Notes: a model not told the origin generated them from the sequence alone. Shown: positions 50,749-59,192, counted from the stretch's first letter. The stretch is 64,000 nucleotides of DNA from Bacteroidales bacterium (GCA_017395045.1 JAFPWG010000015.1:18146-82145), one strand, 5' to 3'. Program-made: numbers and translations.

Positions 50749-52005
50749 TTATTCGTCACGCATGGCGTCCACGGGTTTGATCTGCATGGCGCGGAGGGCG
50801 GGCATCAAGCCCGCGAGCACGCCGAGGACGGTGAGGAGGAGGGCGGCGAGTACGGCCGTTCCGAAGGGCACCTGGAAGGCTGCCTTCAGGACACCGTCCG
50901 TAGTCATGGCCAGTTCCACGCCGGCCAGGATGACCACGCTGAACACGATTCCGGCCATGCCGGCGACCAGGGTCAGGACGATGCTCTCGGAGATGATCTG
51001 TCCCAGGACCTGGCGCGGAGTGGCGCCGATGGCCCGGCGGATGCCGATCTCCGTAGTGCGCTCCTTCACGCTCACCATCATGATGTTGGACACGCCGATC
51101 ACGCCGGCCAGGAGGGTCCCCAGGCCGATGAGCCAGATCAGGAAGTTGATGCCCTTGAACAGGTTGTCCACGATGCCGAAGATGAGCTGCGTGTTCAGCA
51201 GGAACATCGCCTGCTCGTCGTCGGGGGCGATGAAGTGCTTCCGGGCGATGATCTCCCGTACGCGCGGGGTGATGTCGCTCATCGTGATACCTTCCTTCGC
51301 CGTGAAGCAGAGGAGGTGGACGGTATTTCCGAGGTTGTATGCCCGGCGGGCCTGGTTGATGGGGATGGTAACCGCATCGGAGGCGCGGCCGTTGATGCTG
51401 ATGCCGCCGCTGTCCTTCCAGTCTACGCCGATGACGGTGTAATAGCTTCCGTCGATGCTGATCCGCTGGCCGAGCGGACTGCCGCCTTCGGGGAACAGTT
51501 CCTCATAGACCCGCTTCCCGATGACGCAGACTTTCCGCTCCTGCAGGTTATCGGCGTCGTTGATCCAGCGGCCGTACTTGATCTCGGGGGTCTCGATGTT
51601 GGCGTAGTCGGCCCGGGCGCCTTTCACCACGGCGCGGGAGGAGGTGTTCTCGTCCCGGGTGACGGACTTGCCCCACAGGCTCACGGACGGGGAGACCGTT
51701 TCCAGTTCGGGCACCATCGCCTTGAGCCGGTCCACGTCGGAATACTCGAGATTCCAGGTGCGGCCCTTCTTGAAGCCTTTGTAGGGCTTGGTGGTGGTGC
51801 TGGTGGCGACGATGCAGGTATTCTGGGCGAAGCCTTCGAAATTCTGCACCAGCAGGTCCTTCAGACCCTGGCCGCCGCCGGTGAGAAGCATCAGCATGAA
51901 CACGCCCCAGAACACACCGAAACCGGTGAGCAGGCTCCGGCTGCGGTTGCGGAGGATGCTGTCCAGGATTTCCCGGAAGGTATCGGTATCGAACAGGGGC
52001 TTCAT
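50749..52005 (-). CDS. MacB/FtsX-type ABC transporter permease 2
   Basis: A 418-residue permease of the MacB mechanotransmission type. One N-terminal transmembrane helix (LLTGFGVFWGVFMLMLL) precedes a large periplasmic domain (about 45-275) and a C-terminal FtsX region with three helices: LIWLIGLGTLLAGVIGVSNIM, then TEIGIRRAIGATPRQVLGQII, a helix around SIVLTLVAGMAGIVF, and LLLTVLGVLAGLMPAL. It has no ATPase domain; the nucleotide-binding subunit is two genes upstream. Its ATG overlaps the stop of permease 1 by 4 bases. Confidence 0.94.
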   Translation of the reverse strand: MKPLFDTDTFREILDSILRNRSRSLLTGFGVFWGVFMLMLLTGGGQGLKDLLVQNFEGFAQNTCIVATSTTTKPYKGFKKGRTWNLEYSDVDRLKAMVPELETVSPSVSLWGKSVTRDENTSSRAVVKGARADYANIETPEIKYGRWINDADNLQERKVCVIGKRVYEELFPEGGSPLGQRISIDGSYYTVIGVDWKDSGGISINGRASDAVTIPINQARRAYNLGNTVHLLCFTAKEGITMSDITPRVREIIARKHFIAPDDEQAMFLLNTQLIFGIVDNLFKGINFLIWLIGLGTLLAGVIGVSNIMMVSVKERTTEIGIRRAIGATPRQVLGQIISESIVLTLVAGMAGIVFSVVILAGVELAMTTDGVLKAAFQVPFGTAVLAALLLTVLGVLAGLMPALRAMQIKPVDAMRDE

Positions 52006-53264
52006 TCCGCACGCAGGGCTTCAATGGGTTTCACACGAGCAGCCTTCCAGGCAGGGACGGCCCCCGCGATGGTTCCGGCCACGATCAGCAGGATGGTGGC
52101 CTCCAGGGCCACATCCAGGCCCACGGTCGGGTTCACGAGCATCCGGATCTCTTCCATGCCGATGTTCACGGACCGCTGTCCCACGGTCTTGTCCATGATC
52201 TGGCAGGCGATCATTCCGAGGAACATGCCGATGTAGCCGAAGATGGCCGTGATCGTGACGCTTTCGGCGATGATGAGTTTCAGGATCTCGGCGGGAGTGG
52301 CCCCGATGGCCTTCCGGATGCCGAACTCGTGGGTGCGCTCCTTCACGGCGATGAGCATGATGTTCGACACGCCCACGATGCCGCTCACGAGGGTGAGCAG
52401 ACCCAGGATCCAGAGGGCGGTGCGGATGATCCGCTGCGCCTCGTTCATCTCCATGTTGTCCGTGTAGCCGTTCCGGATCCAAATGCCCCGGCGGTCGTCG
52501 GGCGCTACCTCGTGCCGGAGCCGGAGGGCTCCGCCGTAATCCTTCTCGAAGGCCTCGTAGTCCTCCTTGGTCTTCGGACCGTCGACGGTGAAGGTGATGC
52601 TTTCGATCTTGTCGCTTCTGTCGTAGATGACCTTGTAGGTAGGATAGGGGATGGGACAGATGCGGTACATGTTCGATTCGTCGGTATGGTAGATGCCCAC
52701 GACGCGGAAGGAGACGGTCCCGGTATTGACCCATCGGCCTACGAGGGCGTCCGGGTTCCGGGGAGAAAGCTCCTTGGCCTGGGCCAGGCTCAGGACGATG
52801 ACCTTCCGGCGTTCCTTCAGGTCGTCCGGGTTCAGGAAGCGTCCGGCGTACATCTTGAGTTTGTTCTGCTCCAGATAATCCGCCATCACGCCGGAAACCT
52901 GACCTGCGACGGTGTTGCCGTCCAGGCTGAAGGTGACGCCGGTGCTGCCGGTCTGGCGGGTCACATTCCCCACTGCCGGGGACCAGCGGGGCCCTTCGGT
53001 GAAGGTGACGTCCGCTTCATCCAGCTGGATATAGCGTCCTTCCTGGTATCCGGCATAGGGCTTGGAAGTCCGCCAGCCCTCGACGGTGATGGTCTGGGAG
53101 ATGAAGTCCTCCATGTTACCCAGGAACGAGTTCATCAGGCCGTTTCCCGCGCCCAGGAGGCAGATCAACAGGAAGATACCCCAACTCACCGCAAAGCCCG
53201 TGAGGGCCGTGCGGAGCTTGTTGTTCCGGAGGTTGCTGGTTATTTCGTGGAAGAGTTCCCGCAT
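52002..53264 (-). CDS. MacB/FtsX-type ABC transporter permease 1
   Basis: A 420-residue MacB-type permease, paralogous to the next gene. The N-terminal helix is ALTGFAVSWGIFLLICLLGAG; the periplasmic domain follows; the C-terminal FtsX region has ILGLLTLVSGIVGVSNIMLI, FGIRKAIGATPAEILKLIIAE and ATILLIVAGTIAGAVPA. Paired permeases of this kind probably form a heterodimer with the shared ATPase. The gene shares one base with the ATPase stop (TAATG). Confidence 0.94.
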   Translation of the reverse strand: MRELFHEITSNLRNNKLRTALTGFAVSWGIFLLICLLGAGNGLMNSFLGNMEDFISQTITVEGWRTSKPYAGYQEGRYIQLDEADVTFTEGPRWSPAVGNVTRQTGSTGVTFSLDGNTVAGQVSGVMADYLEQNKLKMYAGRFLNPDDLKERRKVIVLSLAQAKELSPRNPDALVGRWVNTGTVSFRVVGIYHTDESNMYRICPIPYPTYKVIYDRSDKIESITFTVDGPKTKEDYEAFEKDYGGALRLRHEVAPDDRRGIWIRNGYTDNMEMNEAQRIIRTALWILGLLTLVSGIVGVSNIMLIAVKERTHEFGIRKAIGATPAEILKLIIAESVTITAIFGYIGMFLGMIACQIMDKTVGQRSVNIGMEEIRMLVNPTVGLDVALEATILLIVAGTIAGAVPAWKAARVKPIEALRAE

Positions 53265-53977
53265 TACTTGATGATGTTGGCATCCCAGGCCGTGTGGGCC
53301 TTGTTCTCTTCAATCTCTCCGATGATGCCGTCCTTGATGTGGATGATCTTGTCGGTCTCGTTGGCGACGCCGCTTTCGTGGGTGACCACGATGATAGTGA
53401 TGCCTTCCTCCTGGTTCAGGCGTTTGAGGAGCTGCATCACCTCCACGCTGGTCTTGGAGTCCAGCGCACCCGTGGGCTCATCGGCCAGGATGATCTGCGG
53501 GCGGGTGATCAGGGCGCGGGCGATGGCGACGCGCTGTTTCTGGCCGCCGGACATCTCGTTGGGGAAGTGGGACGCCCACGCGGTGAGCCCCAGCTTTTCC
53601 AGGTATTCCATGGCCATCTCATGCCGTTTCCTGCGGGGAACTCCCTGATAGTAAAGGGGAAGCTCCACGTTCTCCACCGCGGTTTTGAAACTGATGAGGT
53701 TGAAGCTCTGGAACACGAAGCCGATCATCCGGTTGCGGTAGTCCGCCGCCGTTTTCTCGCTCAGGTCCCTGATCAGTTTCCTATCCAGCCAGTACTCTCC
53801 CGTATCGTAGTTGTCCAGGATACCCAGGATGTTGAGCAGGGTGGACTTGCCGGAGCCGGACGCACCCATGATGGACACGAATTCCCCGCGCTCGATGGAG
53901 AGGTCGATGCCCTTGAGCACGTGCAGTGGCTGGCCGTTATTGTAAGTCTTGTTGACGTCTTTCAGTTCGATTAGCAT
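53264..53977 (-). CDS. ABC transporter ATPase (MacB/LolD type)
   Basis: A 237-residue nucleotide-binding subunit. Walker A is GASGSGKS (38-45), the signature motif SGGQKQR, and Walker B IILADEPTGALDS, with the conserved His in VVTHES. It is closest to the MacB/LolD group that powers mechanotransmission exporters. It is the first gene of a five-gene operon (ATPase, two permeases, adaptor, TolC), so the whole set should export a drug, peptide or lipid-linked molecule across both membranes; the substrate is unknown. Confidence 0.96.
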   Translation of the reverse strand: MLIELKDVNKTYNNGQPLHVLKGIDLSIERGEFVSIMGASGSGKSTLLNILGILDNYDTGEYWLDRKLIRDLSEKTAADYRNRMIGFVFQSFNLISFKTAVENVELPLYYQGVPRRKRHEMAMEYLEKLGLTAWASHFPNEMSGGQKQRVAIARALITRPQIILADEPTGALDSKTSVEVMQLLKRLNQEEGITIIVVTHESGVANETDKIIHIKDGIIGEIEENKAHTAWDANIIK

Positions 53978-54006
53978 TTCTTGTGTATTAGTATGCTATT
54001 ACACTG

Positions 54007-54038
54007 CAAAGATAAACGGAAAAAATGAACCGGCCAAA
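54007..54038 (-). promoter_or_regulatory. Bacteroidetes-type promoter of the ABC exporter operon
   Basis: The minus strand has TTTG (54035-54038), 20 bases, then TATCTTTG (54007-54014), a near-perfect -33/-7 pair. The predicted start near 54003 leaves a leader of about 25 bases before the ATPase ATG. Confidence 0.65.
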
Positions 54039-54093
54039 TCTTTTTGCAAAAATTTAGCCGAAAACTTGTAAGACGTACAAAAACAGGGGAGTT

Positions 54094-54210
54094 TTGAACA
54101 AGGTCTCCCTTTATGCCCTAGACCTTGATCAGAAGAAATCCCTCCTGATTACCTAGGAGACCGAGTGCGCGAACAAGGTCCCCTGCCTAAATGGAGACCT
54201 CGCTCAAAAA
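54094..54210. repeat. Composite three-hairpin repeat, left copy of element 2
   Basis: Hairpin 1 pairs GAACAAGGTCT (54096-54106) with AGACCTTGATC (54119-54129). A short middle stem is CTCCT/AGGAG (about 54142-54159). Hairpin 2 pairs GAACAAGGTC (54171-54180) with GACCTCGCTC (54196-54205) with two mismatches. The arms of hairpins 1 and 2 are related to each other, as in BIME-type paired REP units. Confidence 0.7.
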
Positions 54211-54227
54211 AGGCCAACGAAAGCCGA

Positions 54228-54452
54228 TTACGAATGGTCGATGGTGCCCAGAGAACCTTTCCGGACGATCAAATGATCGTTTTCAAATGGCGTCGACTCG
54301 CTCAGGCCTTTGGTGCGGAAGGTCTGGTATTTGATGCCCAGCAAGTTACGGATGGCAGGATCTTCGAACATCGCAGCCATGCTTCCGTAATACCGGTGTT
54401 CACGTGTTGCCTTAACCTCCACGTGAATGATGGTCCTTTTATATGTAAGCAT
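54228..54452 (-). CDS. Small conserved-looking hypothetical protein
   Basis: A 74-residue protein with a coherent basic sequence: MLTYKRTIIHVEVKATREHR at the N-terminus, then YYGSMAAMFEDPAIRNLLGI, and a C-terminal FENDHLIVRKGSLGTID. This pattern is familiar from small uncharacterised Bacteroidales proteins. No signal or membrane segment. It lies inside RAYT element 2, divergent from the next gene. A 99-codon frame on the opposite strand (54165-54464) has no protein-like features and runs into the repeat, so the minus-strand reading is preferred. Confidence 0.5.
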   Translation of the reverse strand: MLTYKRTIIHVEVKATREHRYYGSMAAMFEDPAIRNLLGIKYQTFRTKGLSESTPFENDHLIVRKGSLGTIDHS

Positions 54453-54511
54453 AGGGTTTCATGACAAATCTCGCATTTTTCAACGATTTTTCATAATTTG
54501 TTGTGTAATAC

Positions 54512-54542
54512 TTGGACGTAATCAACAAATAAAATATATTTG
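54512..54542 (+). promoter_or_regulatory. Promoter of the RAYT 2 operon
   Basis: TTG (54512-54514), 20 bases, then TATATTTG (54535-54542), a good Bacteroidetes promoter. The predicted start near 54546 gives a leader of about 20 bases before the ATG at 54567. Confidence 0.55.
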
Positions 54543-54566
54543 TATCCGAGTAGAAAGATATGTGCT

Positions 54567-54920
54567 ATGAAGAAAATTCTTGAAGTGGTCCGTTTCGGAG
54601 AAAACGATATCCGTTTCCGTACGGATATGGATCCGGCAAAAGATCCCGAAATCATCAACAAAACCATCACCGAACTGGCCATGGCTATGATGACCACCCT
54701 GTGGGGAGGAAACGAGCAGGCCGTTCTCGCCATGATTCGTGCTTTGGCCATCGAAGACCTTGGTGTCAGTGTGAACCGCAGGCAGATGGTCCATTTCTTG
54801 AGCGAGGCTTCCGCCATGCTGGAGGAATCGCTCCGGTCAGCTCGGAAAGCCTTCGAACAGGCCGGCGATAAAATGACTGTCTTCGGTCCCGGCATCTCTC
54901 CTGGCAAGGCCAAGAACTGA
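54567..54920 (+). CDS. Hypothetical protein upstream of RAYT 2
   Basis: A 117-residue protein I do not recognise. The N-terminus (KKILEVVRFGENDIRFRTDMD) is strand-like; the remainder is helical (DPEIINKTITELAMAMMTTLWGG, AVLAMIRALAIEDLG, SEASAMLEESLRSARKAFEQAG). No signal peptide. It ends 1 base before the transposase ATG and shares its promoter, so it may be an accessory or regulatory partner of the RAYT. Other RAYT loci often lack such a partner. Confidence 0.7.
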   Translation: MKKILEVVRFGENDIRFRTDMDPAKDPEIINKTITELAMAMMTTLWGGNEQAVLAMIRALAIEDLGVSVNRRQMVHFLSEASAMLEESLRSARKAFEQAGDKMTVFGPGISPGKAKN

Positions 54921-54921
54921 C

Positions 54922-55839
54922 ATGGAACGCATTGTCATGCGGGAGCTTCCGGATGGGAGCATCCGCTACGTCCAGCCCTTTCACATTACGTTGGAGGGGA
55001 TGGAAACGGCAGTTCTGTGCCGTGATAACGAGGATTATGACGCCTTTGTCAAGATTATCTGCGTGTGCGCAAGAAGGAAGAATGTCCTCGTAATCATTTA
55101 TGCCGTCGTGTCCAATCACTCCCATGTCGCCGTGCTGGCACTCCGCCAGAAGGATGCCGACGAATATGGAGAAGAAATCAAGCGAGTTGCTTCGATGTGG
55201 CTTTCACGCCGATACGGAGAACGTGGACTATTGAAAGGGATGGACGTAAAGGCCCTTACCTTGGACTCGGAATGGTATCTCAGAAATGCCCTGGCCTATA
55301 TTCCCCGGAACGCTTTGGACAATGGATGCAACGTCAATGACTACCAGTGGTCTGGATACCGGGCGATGTTCCGGAAGACATCCCTTCCGCCCGGTCCTTT
55401 GCGAAAGGTGTCCGAAATGACTCAGCGGGAGCGGCGAGCCGTGATGCATACGGGAGATTCGTTGGCCGGTGTCCCTTGGCTGGTCGATGCCTCCGGGATG
55501 CTAGTCCCTGAGAGCTTCTGCGATACTGCCTATCTGGAACAAGTATTCAATCATGACCAGGTCTATTTCATCAGGACGATCGGAAACCAAAACAGCGCGG
55601 AGATGAAACAAAAGCTGGTCGATGGTCCACGGACCATGATGAAGGATACCGATTTCTACAAGGAAGTCGATGCGACCGCCATGCGCTGGTTCAAGGTCGG
55701 TCTTTCTGCGCTAACCCTGGAGCAGAAAATCCGACTGATTCCCTATCTGAAACGGATCCGGAAAACGACCGTACCCCAGCTGGCCCGGATTTTCGGCCTG
55801 GAAAGAAGCAAAATCGAATCTATTCTGAAAGTGCGGTGA
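54922..55839 (+). CDS. REP-associated tyrosine transposase (RAYT), type 2
   Basis: A 305-residue Y1 transposase-like protein, clearly different from the one at 38503. The HUH motif is SNHSHV with His66 and His68, and the probable catalytic Tyr126 lies in LAYIPRNAL. The central region contains SMWLSRRYGERG. The C-terminus is an HTH-like segment (TVPQLARIFGLERSKIESIL). The stop codon adjoins the right three-hairpin repeat. The gene follows the 117-residue unknown protein by 1 base. Confidence 0.8.
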   Translation: MERIVMRELPDGSIRYVQPFHITLEGMETAVLCRDNEDYDAFVKIICVCARRKNVLVIIYAVVSNHSHVAVLALRQKDADEYGEEIKRVASMWLSRRYGERGLLKGMDVKALTLDSEWYLRNALAYIPRNALDNGCNVNDYQWSGYRAMFRKTSLPPGPLRKVSEMTQRERRAVMHTGDSLAGVPWLVDASGMLVPESFCDTAYLEQVFNHDQVYFIRTIGNQNSAEMKQKLVDGPRTMMKDTDFYKEVDATAMRWFKVGLSALTLEQKIRLIPYLKRIRKTTVPQLARIFGLERSKIESILKVR

Positions 55840-55952
55840 TCAAGGTCTCCTTTAATGCCCGGGACCTTGATCAGAGGAAATGCTTCCTGATTATCTAGGA
55901 GACCGAATACGTGAACAAGGCCCCCCATGGCAAAGGGAGACCTTGTTCAAAA
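55836..55952. repeat. Composite three-hairpin repeat, right copy of element 2
   Basis: Hairpin 1 has perfect 10-base arms GATCAAGGTC (55838-55847) and GACCTTGATC (55863-55872). The middle stem is TCCT/AGGA. Hairpin 2 pairs GAACAAGG (55913-55920) with CCTTGTTC (55941-55948). It begins at the stop codon of the transposase and ends 20 bases from the convergent acyl-CoA ligase stop, so it may terminate both. Confidence 0.75.
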
Positions 55953-55972
55953 GGGCATGGAAAAGAGTATCT

Positions 55973-57895
55973 CTATTTCAGCGCTTCGAGATTGCGCGGA
56001 TTCTTGATGTCCTTTCCTTCAGCTGTGTAGAGGTAGTCCAGCAGGTTGGCGTAATGCTCTTCCACCTTTCCGCGGACGATCTTCATCGTGGAGTTCATCA
56101 TCTTGTTGGCGATGGTGAATTCCTCGTCGCAGATGCCGATGGAGGTCGGAAGCCAGCGCTCGGGGAACATCCCTTCGTGCTTCCCGCCCTTCTTGTAGGA
56201 GTCCACCTCGGCCTGGATGAGGTCCAGCATCGCTTTGCGGCCCTCTTCGGAAGCGGCATCGAGTCCCTTCTTTTCCACGGCTTCCTTCAGCGCGGCCTTG
56301 TCGGGAACGACGAGGGCGACGCAGAAGGGTTTCTGGTTATTGTGGAGCACGCAGGCGTTCACGTACGGGGAGGCTTCGGTGAGGTTGTCCTCGAAACCTT
56401 CCGGGGAGTACTTTTCACCGTCGGAGGAAATGAGCAGGCTCTTGAAACGGCCTACGACATACAGGAATTCCGGATCCTCCGGGCAGATGTAGCCCATGTC
56501 GCCGGTATGGAGCCAGCCGTCGATGACGGTGTCGGCCGTGGCCTTGGCGTTCTTCCAGTAGCCGGCCATCACGTTCTCGCCGCGGATGACGATCTCGCCG
56601 CGGGTGCCGTGCGGGACTTCCTTCCCTTCGGCGTCCAGGATGACGCAGTCCATCGGTTTCACGAGCCGGCCGGACGAGCCGAAGCGGGCGTGGCCGGCGG
56701 CGTTGGCGCAGATGATCGGCGTGGCCTCGGTCAGGCCGTAGCCCTGGAACATGGGCATGCCCACGGCGCAGAAGAAGCGCTGGAGCTCGATGTCCAGCAG
56801 GGCACCGCCGCCTACGAAGAACTGCATCCGGCCGCCGAAGCTTTCGCGGACCTTCTTGAACAGGATCTTGTCGAACAGGGCCACGAGGGGCTTGCGCCAG
56901 AAGGTGCCGCCCGTTCCGCGGTTATAGTACTCCTTGTTGTACTTGATGGCGTTCTGCAGGGCGAAGTTGAAGAGTTTCTCCACCTTCGGTCCCTGTTTCT
57001 TGATGCCGGTCTCGATGTTCTTCTTGAAATTGCGGGCGAGGGCCGGGACGGAGAGCATTACATGGGGGCGCGTTTCTGCAATGGCCGTAGGGACGTTCCG
57101 CAGGGTGGCCAGGGCGTTCTTGCCGATGGGCACGAAGGCAATGGAGCCGCCGTAGTACATCATCGTGTACATGCCTGCCACGTGGGCGAAGCAATGGTCT
57201 AGCGGGAGGATGATGAGCATGGTCGCGTTCTCGCCGACGGAGATCACGGAGTTGCCCTGCTCGACGTTGGCCGTATAGTTGCGGTGTGTGAGGAGGATGC
57301 CCTTCGGGTCCGCGGTGGTGCCGGAGGTGTAGGAGATGTTGGCGTAGTCGTCCGGGCCGATACTCTTGTAGCGGGCCGTGAACTCGTCCATATGGGCCTT
57401 TAGGAATCCGTCGCCCATCTTCTGGATTTCGGACATCCGGATCTCCTTCTCGCCGAGTTTGTCGTAGTCGAAGGCGGTGTCGTCGAACACGATGACCTTC
57501 TCCACGTTCGGGCACTCCGGCAGGATGGCGCGGATCTTGGGCAGGTGGTTCCCGGAAACGAGGATCCACTTGGAGTCGGAGTGGTTGATGCGGAACACGA
57601 GGTCCTTCCCTTCGCCGAGGTTCACGGAAAGGGGGACGTCGGTGGCGCCGGCGTACATGGCGCCGAGTTCCGCCAGGATCCACATGGCGCGGCTTTCGGA
57701 AAGGAGGGCGATCTTGTCACCCTTCTGAAGGCCGAGGGAAATGAGTCCGGCGCCGATGCGGTAGGCTTCGTTGCGCGTCTGCTCCTGGGTAATCTCCAGC
57801 CACTGGCCGTTCACTTTCTCGCGGAGGTACACGTGGTCGGGATACTTACGGGTGTACTTCTCCACGAAGTCGATGATCGTAGGTCTTTCAGTCAT
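55973..57895 (-). CDS. Long-chain acyl-CoA synthetase (AMP-binding)
   Basis: A 640-residue adenylate-forming enzyme that activates fatty acids to acyl-CoA. Motifs are the P-loop YTSGTTADPKGILLTH, the A4/A5 region MFQGYGLTEATPII, GEIVIRGENVMAGYWKN, and the adenylate motif DGWLHTGDMGYI with VVGRFKSLLISSDGEKYSPE after it. The length and internal helical insert (about 280-340) match long-chain ligases. No signal peptide; probably cytoplasmic or membrane associated. It lies 30 bases downstream of the deoxynucleoside kinase gene on the same strand, with no obvious functional link. Confidence 0.95.
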   Translation of the reverse strand: MTERPTIIDFVEKYTRKYPDHVYLREKVNGQWLEITQEQTRNEAYRIGAGLISLGLQKGDKIALLSESRAMWILAELGAMYAGATDVPLSVNLGEGKDLVFRINHSDSKWILVSGNHLPKIRAILPECPNVEKVIVFDDTAFDYDKLGEKEIRMSEIQKMGDGFLKAHMDEFTARYKSIGPDDYANISYTSGTTADPKGILLTHRNYTANVEQGNSVISVGENATMLIILPLDHCFAHVAGMYTMMYYGGSIAFVPIGKNALATLRNVPTAIAETRPHVMLSVPALARNFKKNIETGIKKQGPKVEKLFNFALQNAIKYNKEYYNRGTGGTFWRKPLVALFDKILFKKVRESFGGRMQFFVGGGALLDIELQRFFCAVGMPMFQGYGLTEATPIICANAAGHARFGSSGRLVKPMDCVILDAEGKEVPHGTRGEIVIRGENVMAGYWKNAKATADTVIDGWLHTGDMGYICPEDPEFLYVVGRFKSLLISSDGEKYSPEGFEDNLTEASPYVNACVLHNNQKPFCVALVVPDKAALKEAVEKKGLDAASEEGRKAMLDLIQAEVDSYKKGGKHEGMFPERWLPTSIGICDEEFTIANKMMNSTMKIVRGKVEEHYANLLDYLYTAEGKDIKNPRNLEALK

Positions 57896-57925
57896 AAGTC
57901 TTTATTTAAATGAAATCCCCGCCGG

Positions 57926-58546
57926 CTACTCGGCAGGGAACAGGCCGAACAGTTCGGCGTCGATTTTGTCGGTGATGGTCTGGAAGTCCTCCGGACGGTT
58001 TTCGAACTTGATGGTGTCCACGTCGATGATCAGCAGACGGGACTTGTAGTCCTTGATCCAGTCCTCGTAGCGCTGGTTCAGGCCGGTGATGTAGTCGATG
58101 CGGATGGAACGCTCATACTCGCGGCCGCGCTTCTGGATCTGGGCGATGAGGTTCGGGATGGAACTGCGGAGGTAGATCAGGAGGTCCGGCGGGTTCACCA
58201 GGGACATCATCAGGTCGAAGAGGTCGGAGTAGTTCTCGAAGTCGCGGGTGGACATCAGGCCCATCGCGTGGAGGTTCGGCGCGAAGATGCGGGCGTCCTC
58301 GTAGATGGTCCGGTCCTGGATGATGATGTCCTTCTGCTTGGAGATCTCCACCACGTCCTGGAAACGCTTGTTCAGGAAGTAGATCTGGAGGTTGAAGGAC
58401 CACCGCTCCATGTCCTCGTAGAAGTCGGCGAGGTAGGGGTTGAAGTCGACGGACTCGAACTTGGGGGTCCACCCGTAGTGGGCGGCGAGCATCTTGGTCA
58501 GCGTGGTCTTTCCGCTGCCGATATTTCCGGCGATGGCGATATGCAT
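57926..58546 (-). CDS. Deoxynucleoside kinase, copy 1
   Basis: A 206-residue dNK-family kinase that phosphorylates deoxynucleosides for salvage. The P-loop is GNIGSGKTTLT (8-18), with the conserved IIQDRTIYEDARIF region and the arginine-rich lid (QKRGREYERSI). It resembles the bacterial deoxyadenosine/deoxyguanosine kinases. It is about 60% identical by eye to the next gene upstream, from which it is separated by 34 bases; the pair is a tandem duplication that probably divides substrates. Confidence 0.92.
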   Translation of the reverse strand: MHIAIAGNIGSGKTTLTKMLAAHYGWTPKFESVDFNPYLADFYEDMERWSFNLQIYFLNKRFQDVVEISKQKDIIIQDRTIYEDARIFAPNLHAMGLMSTRDFENYSDLFDLMMSLVNPPDLLIYLRSSIPNLIAQIQKRGREYERSIRIDYITGLNQRYEDWIKDYKSRLLIIDVDTIKFENRPEDFQTITDKIDAELFGLFPAE

Positions 58547-58580
58547 AACTCAGTATATTTTCACAAAATTAGCAATTATT

Positions 58581-59192
58581 TCAGAACAATCCATACAGTT
58601 CGGCGTCGATCCGGTCGGTGATGACGGCGAAGTCCTCCGGCCGGTTCAGGAAGTCCATGTCGTCCACGTCGATGGTGATGAGCCGGCCGGTGTAGCTGCC
58701 GATCCACTGCTCGTAACGCTCGTTCAGACCGGCGAGATACTCGATGGAGATGCTCTGTTCGTAGTCCCGGCCGCGCTTGTGGATCTGCGCTACGAGGTGC
58801 TCGATGGAACTCTTCAGGTAGATCAGGAGGTCCGGCTGCTTGACCACGGACATCATCACGTTGTAGGAGTCCATGAACGTGTTGTAGTCGCGCTCTGAGA
58901 GGTTCCCCTGCGCATAGTTGTTCGCCACGAAGATATGGACGCCTTCGAACAGGGTGCGGTCCTGGATGACCACCTCGTCGGACTTGCCGATTTCGATGAC
59001 GTCGCGGAGCCGCTTCGCCAGGAAGTACATCTCCAGGGCGAAGGACCAGCGCTTGATGTCGGCATAGTAGTCGGCCAGATAGGGATTGTAGGTCACCGAC
59101 TCGAATTTGGGCGTCCAGCCGTAGTGCCGGGCCAGAAGCGTCGTGAGGGTGGTCTTCCCACTGCCGATGTTGCCTGCGATTCCGATGTGCAT
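58581..59192 (-). CDS. Deoxynucleoside kinase, copy 2
   Basis: A 203-residue paralogue of copy 1. The P-loop is GNIGSGKTTLT; VVIQDRTLFEGVHIF replaces IIQDRTIYEDARIF; the lid is HKRGRDYEQSI. The substitutions after the QDRT motif (FEG versus YED) lie in the nucleoside pocket and suggest different base or sugar preference. It is the first gene of the dNK-dNK-acyl-CoA ligase series and is divergent from the MBL hydrolase across 70 bases. Confidence 0.92.
   Translation of the reverse strand: MHIGIAGNIGSGKTTLTTLLARHYGWTPKFESVTYNPYLADYYADIKRWSFALEMYFLAKRLRDVIEIGKSDEVVIQDRTLFEGVHIFVANNYAQGNLSERDYNTFMDSYNVMMSVVKQPDLLIYLKSSIEHLVAQIHKRGRDYEQSISIEYLAGLNERYEQWIGSYTGRLITIDVDDMDFLNRPEDFAVITDRIDAELYGLF

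Larger units (their letters stand above)
54094..55952. mobile_element. RAYT element 2: Y1 transposase and two passenger genes between 117-base repeats
   Basis: Two same-orientation repeats of about 117 bases (54094-54210 and 55836-55952, roughly three quarters identical by eye) enclose a small minus-strand gene, a plus-strand unknown gene and a RAYT transposase. The interior has lower GC than its neighbours. It separates the ABC exporter operon from the acyl-CoA ligase gene. Boundaries are set by where the repeat similarity ends. Confidence 0.65.

Noticed and set aside
54165-54464. A 99-codon plus-strand gene in RAYT element 2
   Set aside because: It begins inside the repeat and lacks protein-like features; the overlapping minus-strand 74-residue frame looks genuine.
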